In this document: piece after piece, positions 1 to 5,701 of the stretch
How positions within the stretch are numbered: position 1 is the first letter of the stretch
How the letters are laid out: each line of letters opens with the position of its first letter
Source of the DNA: Pseudothermotoga sp.
GTDB lineage: Bacteria > Thermotogota > Thermotogae > Thermotogales > DSM-5069
DNA length: 5,701 bases
NCBI GenBank assembly: GCA_028276125.1
Contig: JAPYWY010000117.1
Coordinates: forward strand, 1 to 5,701
Reading direction: 5' to 3'
The notes under the pieces: generated by a model
Told to the model about the DNA's origin: nothing
What the model saw: only the letters and a program-made list of their open reading frames with translations
Databases searched by the model: none
Translations under genes and position numbers: made by a program

Positions 1-45
1 CTACTAATCCAACAGGCTCTTGATCGAGAGCCGATCGCGCTTTAG
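1..45 (+). CDS. 3' end of a probable upstream gene (partial)
   Basis: Frame 1 is open from the window edge and ends at TAG (43-45). It reads LLIQQALDREPIAL, a plausible amphipathic C-terminal helix. The other two forward frames hit stops within 30 bases. The gene lies on the same strand as the transporter operon and ends about 250 bases before it. In Thermotogales a sugar-operon regulator, for example of the ROK or LacI family, often sits in such a position, but the 14 residues seen are too few to assign any family. A six-base-pair inverted repeat (15-20 with 27-32) lies inside this tail. It could also be a chance open stretch. Confidence 0.45.
   Translation, partial: LLIQQALDREPIAL
15..32 (+). 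repeat. Small perfect hairpin near the upstream gene's stop codon
   Basis: GGCTCT (15-20) and AGAGCC (27-32) are perfect inverted arms around a six-base loop. The stem ends 10 bases before the TAG stop at 43-45. No run of T follows directly, so it is not a classical intrinsic terminator, although a short weak stem (49-52 with 57-60) followed by TTTTT (63-67) lies shortly downstream. Whether either stops the upstream transcript cannot be told from the sequence. Confidence 0.35.
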
Positions 46-60
46 GAAGCAAGCTTTTGC

Positions 61-170
61 GATTTTTCACGATTTGTTTCTAAATCCAGGCACGCCGCCT
101 TGAGCGGTGAAAAATCATGGTTTTACCGTGAAGTTTTCCTTTTTCTCACTCGAACGGCAAAGATTTTCAC
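61..170. repeat. Three copies of a GATTTTTCAC element upstream of the operon
   Basis: GATTTTTCAC occurs at 61-70. Its exact reverse complement GTGAAAAATC is at 107-116. A copy shorter by one T, GATTTTCAC, is at 162-170. The first two form a perfect 10-bp inverted repeat separated by 36 bases. The right-hand copy also overlaps an imperfect local stem (CGGT-AAAA at 105-114 against TTTT-ACCG at 121-128, with one bulged G). The stretch has no believable gene. The copies could be binding sites for a DNA-binding protein, arms of an RNA structure, or chance in AT-rich DNA. Confidence 0.4.
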
Positions 171-221
171 ATTATCGTTGCCATGCTCTTTGTTTGTCTA
201 TTTTGCTCGGTCTTCTAACCC

Positions 222-250
222 TTGTTTTATGTGAACGTTCATGGTATCGT
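222..250 (+). promoter_or_regulatory. Candidate extended -10 promoter for the transporter operon
   Basis: TTGTTT (222-227) is a weak -35 match. It is followed after 17 bases by TATCGT (245-250), preceded by TGG (242-244), which makes an extended -10 of the TGn type. A second -10-like hexamer, TATAGT (251-256), follows at once but has no good -35 at normal spacing. Transcription would start near 257, giving a leader of about 43 bases before the ATG at 300. The placement fits the two palindromes found here, but the hexamers are imperfect and other choices exist. Confidence 0.4.
232..241. promoter_or_regulatory. Palindrome with central CG between -35 and -10 (possible operator)
   Basis: TGAACGTTCA is a perfect 10-bp palindrome lying wholly in the spacer of the candidate promoter. 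The AACGTT core with a central CG resembles sites of LacI-family repressors in general (established knowledge of that family), and a repressor bound here would block RNA polymerase. A 10-bp palindrome alone can be chance, and no regulator gene is visible in the window. Confidence 0.4.
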
Positions 251-254
251 TATA

Positions 255-273
255 GTGGAACCTTAGGTTCCAC
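255..273. promoter_or_regulatory. 19-bp perfect palindrome at the predicted transcription start (probable operator)
   Basis: GTGGAACCT (255-263) and AGGTTCCAC (265-273) are perfect 9-base arms around a single T. The element covers the predicted start of transcription and ends 12 bases before the Shine-Dalgarno sequence. A long, perfect, odd-centred palindrome at this position is what a dimeric repressor would bind. Alternatively, in RNA it would fold as a seven-base-pair stem with a five-base loop at the extreme 5' end of the message. I do not recognise the motif as that of a named regulator. Confidence 0.6.
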
Positions 274-285
274 ACTTCATCCATC

Positions 286-294
286 AAGGAGGTG
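286..294 (+). promoter_or_regulatory. Strong ribosome binding site of the binding-protein gene
   Basis: AAGGAGGTG is an essentially full-length Shine-Dalgarno sequence, ending five bases before ATG at 300. It fixes the start codon and suggests high translation, as expected for a binding protein needed in excess over its permease. Confidence 0.85.
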
Positions 295-299
295 CCTTT

Positions 300-1526
300 A
301 TGAAAAGGTTACTGGTGGTCACGCTGCTGCTCGCCTTTGGACTCCTCGCCCTGGCAAAAACGACGATAACCGTCTGGACGTTCTTCAGCGGTGGCGAAGG
401 TTTCTTGGTGACTGAACTGATCAAGAGATTCAACGCTGAGAACCCAGACATCGAAGTGATCGAACAGATCGTTGAGTGGGGCCAACTCTACAACAAGTTG
501 ACCACTGCAATTGCTGCTGGGGATCCACCCGACGTGTCCGTCATGCACCTTGCATTGCTGCCGGACTTTGCCTCAAGGGGTGCTCTCACTGCGCTCGACA
601 AGTACATTTCGAAAGAAACGCTTCAAGATTACGTTCCCGAAATCGCGGCAAAAGCTCGCTACGACGGCAAACTCTACGCGGTACCATTCGACACACACCC
701 GTTGGTGCTCTACTACAACAAGAAACTTTTGAAAGAGGCTGGTCTGGTGGATGCCAAAGGTGAGGTGCTCGTGCCCAAGACTTGGGACGAACTGTTGAGC
801 TACGCGAAGCAGGCGAAGGAAAAACTTGGGCTCGAAGTTGGAATCTCCAGCGAGATCGGCGCGATGATGGGAGAAAGGCTCTTCATAGCTTACTACACGC
901 AACTTGGTGGACAAATTTACGATGAGAAGACGAAGACTCTGAAATTCGATTTGGAAAAAGTCAAGAAAACTTACGAGTTCATGAGCAACCTTTACACAAG
1001 TGGTGTCATGAAGCCCATGACCTACGACACCGCCGAATCCCTCTTCCAGAACAACCAGTCACCATTCCACTTCAACGGTGTCTGGGTGATGGCGGTGTAC
1101 CCAACTCTCGAAGGTTTGCAGTTTGGTGTGACAAACTTACCTGCAATAGCTGGAAGCAAACCTTACACGTGGGGGGACAGCCACACCTGGGTGATACCGA
1201 AGAAACCGAAGGACGATCCTGCGAAGATCGCTGCTGCAGCGAAGTTCATAGAGTGGTTCGCAAAGAACGCCGCAGAGTGGGCTAAGGCAGGGCACTTGCC
1301 AGTCTTGAAGAGCGTTTTGAACTCTGAGGCGTTCCTGGGATTGCCGATGAGAAAAGATTACGCACACGTTGCGGAGTTCGTTGTTCCAGCTCCCAGTGTG
1401 AAAGGATGGCTCGAGGTTAGAATAAAGATGTGGGAGATAGGTGAAGCGGTGATCCTTGGAAAGATGACGCCCGACGCGGCAGCCAAGGAATTGGTGAACT
1501 TTGCCAAGCAAGTCCTTGAAGATTGA
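300..1526 (+). CDS. Carbohydrate ABC transporter substrate-binding protein (family 1, CUT1 type)
   Basis: This 408-residue periplasmic protein should capture a sugar or oligosaccharide and deliver it to the permeases encoded just downstream. Residues 1-19 are a Sec signal peptide (two basic residues, a leucine-rich core, then ALA before K20). There is no lipobox and no cysteine at all, so the mature protein is soluble. Family features run in order: a first beta strand TITVWTFFSGGEG (22-34), KRFNAENPDIEV (42-53), GDPPDV (74-79), VPF (128-130) and YYNKKLLKEAGL (138-149), TWDEL (161-165), FNGVW (258-262), and GHLPVL (331-336). Exposed aromatics such as W26, W262 and W291 could stack on sugar rings. 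Length is normal for the family. The start is fixed by an excellent Shine-Dalgarno and the signal peptide. A hairpin follows the stop. The ligand is unknown; the GH2 gene in the operon suggests a beta-linked glycoside (inference). Confidence 0.95.
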   Translation: MKRLLVVTLLLAFGLLALAKTTITVWTFFSGGEGFLVTELIKRFNAENPDIEVIEQIVEWGQLYNKLTTAIAAGDPPDVSVMHLALLPDFASRGALTALDKYISKETLQDYVPEIAAKARYDGKLYAVPFDTHPLVLYYNKKLLKEAGLVDAKGEVLVPKTWDELLSYAKQAKEKLGLEVGISSEIGAMMGERLFIAYYTQLGGQIYDEKTKTLKFDLEKVKKTYEFMSNLYTSGVMKPMTYDTAESLFQNNQSPFHFNGVWVMAVYPTLEGLQFGVTNLPAIAGSKPYTWGDSHTWVIPKKPKDDPAKIAAAAKFIEWFAKNAAEWAKAGHLPVLKSVLNSEAFLGLPMRKDYAHVAEFVVPAPSVKGWLEVRIKMWEIGEAVILGKMTPDAAAKELVNFAKQVLED

Positions 1527-1544
1527 GCATTCGTCGGCTCACTC

Positions 1545-1576
1545 GAGGGAGGGAGGCTATCCTCCCTCCCTTTTCT
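1545..1576 (+). terminator. GC-rich hairpin with T run between binding-protein and permease genes
   Basis: GGGAGGGAGG (1547-1556) pairs perfectly with CCTCCCTCCC (1561-1570) around the loop CTAT. An extra A-T pair and a G-T pair extend the base, and TTTTCT follows. It begins 19 bases after the binding-protein stop codon and ends 29 bases before the permease ATG. It looks like an intrinsic terminator but sits inside the operon, so it most likely causes partial termination and protects the upstream message from 3' decay. Both effects would give more binding protein than permease, a known pattern for such operons. Confidence 0.8.
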
Positions 1577-1604
1577 CAACTGACTCGTGGTGAGGTGAGA
1601 CCGC

Positions 1605-2492
1605 ATGGCAGTCTACAGAAAGAAAAAGCACACGTTGCTGGCTTATTTGTTCTTCGCACCTTTTCTTGTTCTGTTACTCATCTTCAGGTTGATTCCATTC
1701 GTCAACTCGATCAGGATGATCTTCTACAAGTGGGACATTTTTGGTACACCGAAGTACATAGGCCTTGGAAATTTCACCAGGATGATGTCCGACAAGGTCT
1801 TTTGGGCTTCGCTTTGGCATACAGTCTATTTCGTTATACTGACTGTGCCCCCCATCGTTGTTCTTTCGTTCCTAATAGCTCTCTTGATAAATTCCAAAAT
1901 TAGATTTAAAGATTTTCTCAGAAGCGGCTTCTATCTGCCCTACACCTTGACCATATCGGTGGTCTGTCTAACGTGGACCATGTTGTACAACCCATACTTT
2001 GGAATGATCGGAAAGGTGATGAAGTTCTTTGGCTTGAAACCGATAAGCTGGCTCACTGATCCATTTTGGGCGATGCCTGCGATCGTGATAACTACCGTGT
2101 GGTGGACGATCGGTTTCTGTATAGTTCTGTACCTTGCCGGCCTTCAGCAGATTCCCGCCTCCTACTATGAAGCTGCTGAGTTGGATGGAGCGAACGGCTT
2201 TCAAAAGATGTTCTTCATAACGATCCCTCTGCTCAAAAGGGTACACGTGCTGGTCTTGGTCACGCAGATCATAGCGTCTCTGCAGATTTTCGGCCAAGTG
2301 TACATAATGACCGCCGGAGGCCCTGCGGGTAGAACCAGAACCCTCATGCAATACATTTACGAGCAAGGTTTCAGATACTTTCGCATGGGTTACGCTCAAG
2401 CCATGGCGTTCGTGTTGTTTCTGGTCATGTTGGTATTCGCATATCTACAACTGCGTCTCATGATAGCCTCTGCGAAAGAGGAGCTGGTCTGA
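1605..2492 (+). CDS. Sugar ABC transporter permease, first subunit (MalF/UgpA-like)
   Basis: This 295-residue inner-membrane protein forms half of the transport channel. It has about six hydrophobic segments (near 12-36, 72-97, 107-128, 155-180, 213-235 and 262-287). The basic N-terminus MAVYRKKKH suggests a cytoplasmic start. The hallmark EAA loop, which contacts the ATPase, is EAAELDGANGFQKMFFITIP (189-208). The YNPYFGMIG stretch (128-136) and the MTAGGPAGRT stretch (235-244) are typical of the first CUT1 permease. Its size is that of the short UgpA/LacF type, without the large periplasmic loop of enterobacterial MalF. The ATG is preceded by GAGGTGA (1592-1598) at good spacing. Its stop codon directly touches the next start codon, so the two permeases are probably translationally coupled and form a heterodimer. 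Confidence 0.96.
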   Translation: MAVYRKKKHTLLAYLFFAPFLVLLLIFRLIPFVNSIRMIFYKWDIFGTPKYIGLGNFTRMMSDKVFWASLWHTVYFVILTVPPIVVLSFLIALLINSKIRFKDFLRSGFYLPYTLTISVVCLTWTMLYNPYFGMIGKVMKFFGLKPISWLTDPFWAMPAIVITTVWWTIGFCIVLYLAGLQQIPASYYEAAELDGANGFQKMFFITIPLLKRVHVLVLVTQIIASLQIFGQVYIMTAGGPAGRTRTLMQYIYEQGFRYFRMGYAQAMAFVLFLVMLVFAYLQLRLMIASAKEELV

Positions 2493-3299
2493 ATGAAGTT
2501 CAAAAGGTATCTTTTGACCGCATTCGCACTTGCATTGGCTTTGGTTTACCTGATTCCACTCATATGGATGACTCTCGCTTCTTTTCAAAGCGAAAAAGAC
2601 ATATTGGCCAGCAAGTGGATACCAAGCAAATGGTTCGTGGAAAACTACAAGATAATCCTGCAGAGGGCGAAGTTGGGGACTTGGTTCGTGAACAGCTTGA
2701 TCTCAGCCACGGGAGCCACGGTCGGAATACTTTTGGTCTGCATCCCAGCCGCTTACGCCGTGAGTCGTATGGAATTTCCCGGAAGGAAAATTCTCTATCT
2801 CCTCTCGCTCACAGGCTTCATGATACCCACTCAGGCCATCGCGATACCTCTGTATCTGTTGGTCAGAAAGTTTGGACTCGTGAACAACCTCTTGGGAATC
2901 ATAATCCCCGCCTTGCCTTCTTCCATGGCCGTGTTCATACTCTCTCAGTTCATGAAGGCCATACCTTTGGATTATGAAGAGGCCGCTCGTCTGGATGGAG
3001 CCAGTGAACTGGATGTGATGCTGAAGGTGATTCTGCCCATGTCGCTTCCCGCAGTGGTGACGGTGACCGTCCTTCACTTCACCTGGATCTGGAACGACTT
3101 CTTCTGGCCTTTGATAGTGATGACTTCAGATAAGATGTACACCCTGCCAGTGGGATTGGTGGCGCTGGCTGCATCCGATGTGAACATACGCTACGGACCC
3201 ATAATGGCAGCGAACGTTTTGGCATCCTTGCCCGTGATAGCAGTTTACATATTCTTGCAGAGATACTTGACGCGCGGAGTGGTACTGAGTCTCAGGTGA
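2493..3299 (+). CDS. Sugar ABC transporter permease, second subunit (MalG/UgpE-like)
   Basis: This 268-residue inner-membrane protein is the partner permease. Hydrophobic segments lie near 8-30, 69-92, 103-125, 134-154, 185-208 and 240-258. The EAA loop for ATPase docking is EAARLDGASELDVMLKVILP (163-182), a near-consensus copy ending in LP. FTWIWNDFFWPLIV (196-209) is the conserved WNDF-wPL signature of MalG-type subunits, and FVNSL (65-69) is also typical. The ATG follows the upstream TGA with no spacer. Its Shine-Dalgarno (AAAGAGGAG, 2475-2483) lies inside the previous gene, which favours coupled synthesis. The C-terminus (RGVVLSLR) is short. No ATP-binding protein follows, so the transporter depends on an ATPase encoded elsewhere or beyond the window. 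Confidence 0.96.
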   Translation: MKFKRYLLTAFALALALVYLIPLIWMTLASFQSEKDILASKWIPSKWFVENYKIILQRAKLGTWFVNSLISATGATVGILLVCIPAAYAVSRMEFPGRKILYLLSLTGFMIPTQAIAIPLYLLVRKFGLVNNLLGIIIPALPSSMAVFILSQFMKAIPLDYEEAARLDGASELDVMLKVILPMSLPAVVTVTVLHFTWIWNDFFWPLIVMTSDKMYTLPVGLVALAASDVNIRYGPIMAANVLASLPVIAVYIFLQRYLTRGVVLSLR

Positions 3300-3308
3300 G
3301 GGGTGATC
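3294..3308 (+). promoter_or_regulatory. Ribosome binding region that leaves the GH2 start ambiguous
   Basis: AGGTGA (3294-3299) lies three bases before GTG 3303. GAGGGGTGATC (3298-3308), a near match to the extended Shine-Dalgarno GGAGGTGATC, lies three bases before the in-frame TTG 3312. The second arrangement would give an N-terminus beginning MRLKLNEGWRF, which fits where GH2 proteins usually begin. Both starts yield the same enzyme apart from three residues. Confidence 0.55.
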
Positions 3309-5660
3309 GCTTTGAGGCTGAAACTGAACGAAGGTTGGCGCTTTTCGTTGGATGGAGTTCACTTCGTTGAGGTGAAGTTACCTCACGAAGTGCTCTGGGA
3401 AAACGTGAAGGACCGAGTCCAGCATCTGCTTTACGAAAAGAAGCTGGATCTGAGAGGTTACGAGAAAAAAAGGATACTTCTTCACTTTCATGGTGTAGAT
3501 TACATCGCAAGAATTTTCGTGAATGACTCTGAAGTTTTTCAGCATGAGGGTGGCTACGACGACTTCAAGGTGGACATCACAAGACAACTGAAATTCAACG
3601 GGAACGACGTGGTGAAGGTCTTGGTTTCAGACGTGGATCTTTCAGAGAGATCCGACGTTGTCGCAGGCAAACAAGATTGGTACGGGAACGCCTGTGGAAT
3701 CATTCAGCAGGTCGAGCTCTGGATCGTCGATGAAGTTCATGTCGACTCAGTGAAGGCCTTTCCCAGAAAGGACCTCAAGAGCGTAGATTGTGAGGTACGC
3801 TTCTCGGATGGAACGTGCCACGAGTTCGAAGTGTTCCTCTTAGATCCTTTTGGAAAGGAAGTTCTGCGGGAAAAGATCAAACAGAGCAGATTCACACTAC
3901 AGCTCGAGAATGCCTTGACTTGGGACTTCTCACATCCCTACCTTTACAAATTCATCGTTGAATTCAACGACGAAAGGATCGAAACCAGATTTGGGTTCAG
4001 ATACATCGAAACACGAGATGACAAGATCCTTCTGAACGGTGAACCTGTTTACATCTTCGGCGCGCTCGATCAAAACTTCTATGCAGACACGCACTACACG
4101 CTCCCAGATCGCGAAAGGCTCCTTGACGAGATGCTCAAAGCCAAGGAAATGGGTCTAAATCTTCTAAGATACCACGTGAAGATACCAGATCAAGACTATC
4201 TGGAAGTGGCAGACGAGTTGGGAATCTTGGTTTGGATGGATTTACCTTACGCGAGGCAACTGGACGAGAAAGGGAGAAACTATTTAGAAAAACTTCTTGA
4301 AAACGTTTTGAATCGATATGCGAATCACCCATCCTTCGTGATGCTCAGTCTGATCAACGAAACGTGGGGGGTTGACCTTACCGAAAACGCCACAGAGGAA
4401 ACGAAAGAGTGGATCAGAAAATTCTACGAGAAGGCCAAGACTCTGGATTCCACACGTTTGTACGTGGACAATTCGGCTTGTCCTTGGAACTACCACGTCG
4501 TATCGGACGTGGACGATTATCATTTCTACAACGCCTTTCCGTACCACAACGAGCAGTGGAAGAAACGCATCCAAGACTTCGCAACGGGTGAATACAAGAC
4601 CTTCTTTGAACCACCGAATCGCAAGCTCCCAAAGATCGTCTCAGAGTTTGGAGTGTGGGGCCTTTCCGATCCAAAGGCTTGGCTTGGAGAATGGTCGAAA
4701 TTCCCCATCAGTGTTATGGGCAACAGTTTTGAAGGCTCTGAACCTGTGAGGGCGATCGAGAAAATGGTTGAGTTTCACAACATCGACGATCTCATCTACC
4801 AAGCGCAGATCCATCAATTCTTGGGATTGAAGTACCAAGCGGAAGTGATACGTCTTTATCCTTCGATCAGTGGATACGTCATCACAGAGTTTTCCGACAT
4901 AGCGTGGGAAGCCAACGGTCTTTTGGACTACAACAGATCGCCCAAATCCTTCCACCATCTGATGAAAACCATAAACCAACCAATCGTTTGCATCATACCC
5001 AACCACAGATCGTTACTGCTCGAAGAACAAATGTATGAGGCAGAAGTGTACTTAGCGAACAACACTTCAAAAAAGTTCGAAGCGACTCTCGTGGTGAGAA
5101 CTGAAAGAAATATCTTGAAACAGACTCGAGTGGAAACAAAACCTTGGTCTGTGGAGAAAATCACAGACGTGAAGGCACAACTCGAACCTAACGCTCAGAA
5201 CGTCTTCGTGGAACTGCTCGAAGGAGAAAGATTGTTGAGCCGAAACTTTTATCCGATCATGGTCCTTCGCGAGAACAAGAGGGCTTTGGATATAGTCTGG
5301 GTGAACAAGGAAAATTTTTCGGACGAAGAGTTGCTGTGTATGAGGGAAGATGAGAAGATCTACGGTGTGTTGGATTTTTCAGGTGATTGGCTGAGCGCCA
5401 TAACGATATTCAACACGAAGAGACAGCTGAACATCGCCGCACTGCTATGGGATCTTGGACAGTTGGCAACAGCGAATCTGCTTGTGCCTAAGACTTTCGG
5501 CCCGATCAGCTCACAGAATTCTTTGATCAGCAAGATCATAGGCTGGGGTTACGCCGTCGCATCGCTCTTGTACGTGAGGGAGGGCAAAGAAGGTGAGCGA
5601 ATCTTAACAACACTGAAGGAGTGTGAGGTTTCGAAACGATTGATCGAAGAGATCGTTTGA
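3303..5660 (+). CDS. Cytoplasmic glycoside hydrolase family 2 (beta-glycosidase)
   Basis: This 785-residue enzyme probably cleaves the imported glycoside by the retaining mechanism of clan GH-A. Domains in order are a jelly-roll sugar-binding-like domain (about 6-145, with LNEGWRF at 8-14, GGYDDFKVDIT at 83-93 and DWYGNACGIIQQVEL at 125-139), an Ig-like domain (about 150-232), a TIM barrel (about 236-560), a second Ig-like domain (about 565-655), and an unassigned tail (about 660-785). E353 in LINETWG is the predicted acid/base and E448 in VSEFG the predicted nucleophile. GYVITEFSDIAWEANGLLDYNRSPK is split over 524-548 and closes the barrel. The LacZ-type NRHEHHP segment is replaced by LDQNFYADTHY (255-265), so galactosidase activity is not implied; mannosidase, glucosidase or another specificity is open. 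There is no signal peptide. The start is GTG 3303 or TTG 3312. The gene begins 3 or 12 bases after the permease stop, so it is in the same operon. Confidence 0.92.
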   Translation: MIALRLKLNEGWRFSLDGVHFVEVKLPHEVLWENVKDRVQHLLYEKKLDLRGYEKKRILLHFHGVDYIARIFVNDSEVFQHEGGYDDFKVDITRQLKFNGNDVVKVLVSDVDLSERSDVVAGKQDWYGNACGIIQQVELWIVDEVHVDSVKAFPRKDLKSVDCEVRFSDGTCHEFEVFLLDPFGKEVLREKIKQSRFTLQLENALTWDFSHPYLYKFIVEFNDERIETRFGFRYIETRDDKILLNGEPVYIFGALDQNFYADTHYTLPDRERLLDEMLKAKEMGLNLLRYHVKIPDQDYLEVADELGILVWMDLPYARQLDEKGRNYLEKLLENVLNRYANHPSFVMLSLINETWGVDLTENATEETKEWIRKFYEKAKTLDSTRLYVDNSACPWNYHVVSDVDDYHFYNAFPYHNEQWKKRIQDFATGEYKTFFEPPNRKLPKIVSEFGVWGLSDPKAWLGEWSKFPISVMGNSFEGSEPVRAIEKMVEFHNIDDLIYQAQIHQFLGLKYQAEVIRLYPSISGYVITEFSDIAWEANGLLDYNRSPKSFHHLMKTINQPIVCIIPNHRSLLLEEQMYEAEVYLANNTSKKFEATLVVRTERNILKQTRVETKPWSVEKITDVKAQLEPNAQNVFVELLEGERLLSRNFYPIMVLRENKRALDIVWVNKENFSDEELLCMREDEKIYGVLDFSGDWLSAITIFNTKRQLNIAALLWDLGQLATANLLVPKTFGPISSQNSLISKIIGWGYAVASLLYVREGKEGERILTTLKECEVSKRLIEEIV
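5634..5658 (+). repeat. Inverted repeat across the GH2 stop codon
   Basis: AAACGAT (5634-5640) and ATCGTTT (5652-5658) are perfect seven-base arms around an eleven-base loop, reaching the first base of the TGA stop. No T run follows, so it is not a typical terminator. It may be chance within codons for KRLIEEIV, or a weak structure at the gene boundary. Confidence 0.3.
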
Positions 5661-5666
5661 TGTTTC

Positions 5667-5675
5667 TGCTATATT
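5667..5675 (+). promoter_or_regulatory. Possible extended -10 element before the next gene
   Basis: TGC followed by TATATT forms a TGn-TATATT extended -10 element in the gap after the GH2 gene. The best -35-like sequence (TTGATC, 5640-5645) is 24 bases away, too far for a standard promoter, so it would have to work mainly through the extended -10. The AT-rich spacer could produce this by chance. Confidence 0.25.
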
Positions 5676-5693
5676 ATTGGCAAGGTGATGGGC

Positions 5694-5701
5694 GTGAGGA
5701 A
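5694..5701 (+). CDS. 5' end of a probable next gene (partial, start uncertain)
   Basis: AAGGTGAT (5682-5689) acts as a plausible Shine-Dalgarno four bases before GTG 5694, which would begin a protein reading M-R-(K or N). ATG 5688 is in the same frame but touches the Shine-Dalgarno. A third option is ATG 5660, which overlaps the GH2 stop as TGATG and stays open to the window edge (MFLLYYWQGDGREE) but has only a weak upstream GAAGAGA. Whichever is right, the gene would be the next member of the operon. Its function cannot be read. Confidence 0.4.

Noticed and set aside
46..299. Possible riboswitch or small RNA in the upstream gap
   Set aside because: I see several short stems but no conserved core of any riboswitch class I know, and the predicted leader of about 43 bases is too short for one.
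107..415. Forward 102-residue open frame spanning the promoter region
   Set aside because: It has no ribosome binding site, a cysteine- and serine-rich random-looking composition, and it overlaps the promoter elements and the well-supported binding-protein gene in another frame.
300..1526. Lipoprotein anchoring of the binding protein
   Set aside because: The signal peptide ends in ALA-K with no cysteine, and the whole protein lacks cysteine, so lipid attachment is not possible.
1968..2399. Reverse-strand 143-residue open frame inside the first permease gene
   Set aside because: It lies wholly opposite a clear permease gene, and its protein is rich in H, R and S with no recognisable domain, as expected of an antisense shadow.
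3059..3071. Perfect inverted repeat GACGGT-G-ACCGTC
   Set aside because: It lies inside the second permease gene and is explained by repeated valine and threonine codons (VTVTV); there is no promoter nearby.
4372..4749. Forward 125-residue open frame inside the GH2 gene
   Set aside because: It is rich in T, R and S with no domain, and it covers the conserved catalytic barrel of the GH2 enzyme in another frame.

Overview
The window is a compact, single-strand carbohydrate-uptake operon. In order it encodes a secreted sugar-binding protein, two membrane permeases of the CUT1 ABC-transporter type, and a cytoplasmic glycoside hydrolase of family 2 (GH2). The style suggests a thermophilic bacterium of the Thermotogales, perhaps Thermotoga or Pseudothermotoga. 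Reasons are a lysine- and glutamate-rich GH2 enzyme, frequent AGA/AGG arginine and ATA isoleucine codons, strong AAGGAGGTG-type ribosome binding sites, tight gene packing, a binding protein with no lipobox cysteine, and no ATPase gene beside the permeases. This is recognition of style, not a database match.

Layout. Bases 1-45 are probably the last 14 codons of an upstream same-strand gene. Bases 46-299 hold no convincing gene but much control-like structure: a decamer (GATTTTTCAC) present twice in opposite orientations plus a third one-base-shorter copy, a candidate extended -10 promoter, and two perfect palindromes set within and just after that promoter. The binding-protein gene follows (300-1526). 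A 78-base gap then holds a strong GC-rich hairpin with a short T run, which probably reduces transcription into the permeases. The two permease genes (1605-2492 and 2493-3299) abut with no spacer. The GH2 gene follows within a few bases (start at 3303 or 3312, end 5660). The last 41 bases probably carry the start of another gene.

How it works together (inference). The binding protein captures an oligosaccharide or glycoside in the periplasm. The permease pair imports it using an ATPase encoded elsewhere or further downstream. The GH2 enzyme, which has no signal peptide but keeps both catalytic glutamates, cleaves it in the cytoplasm. Substrate identity cannot be read from the sequence. The enzyme lacks the histidine-rich LacZ-type active-site motif, so I do not call it a beta-galactosidase. 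I found no CRISPR array, mobile element, tRNA, rRNA or recognised riboswitch. The points most worth a second look are the paired promoter palindromes and the unassigned C-terminal segment of about 125 residues on the GH2 enzyme.
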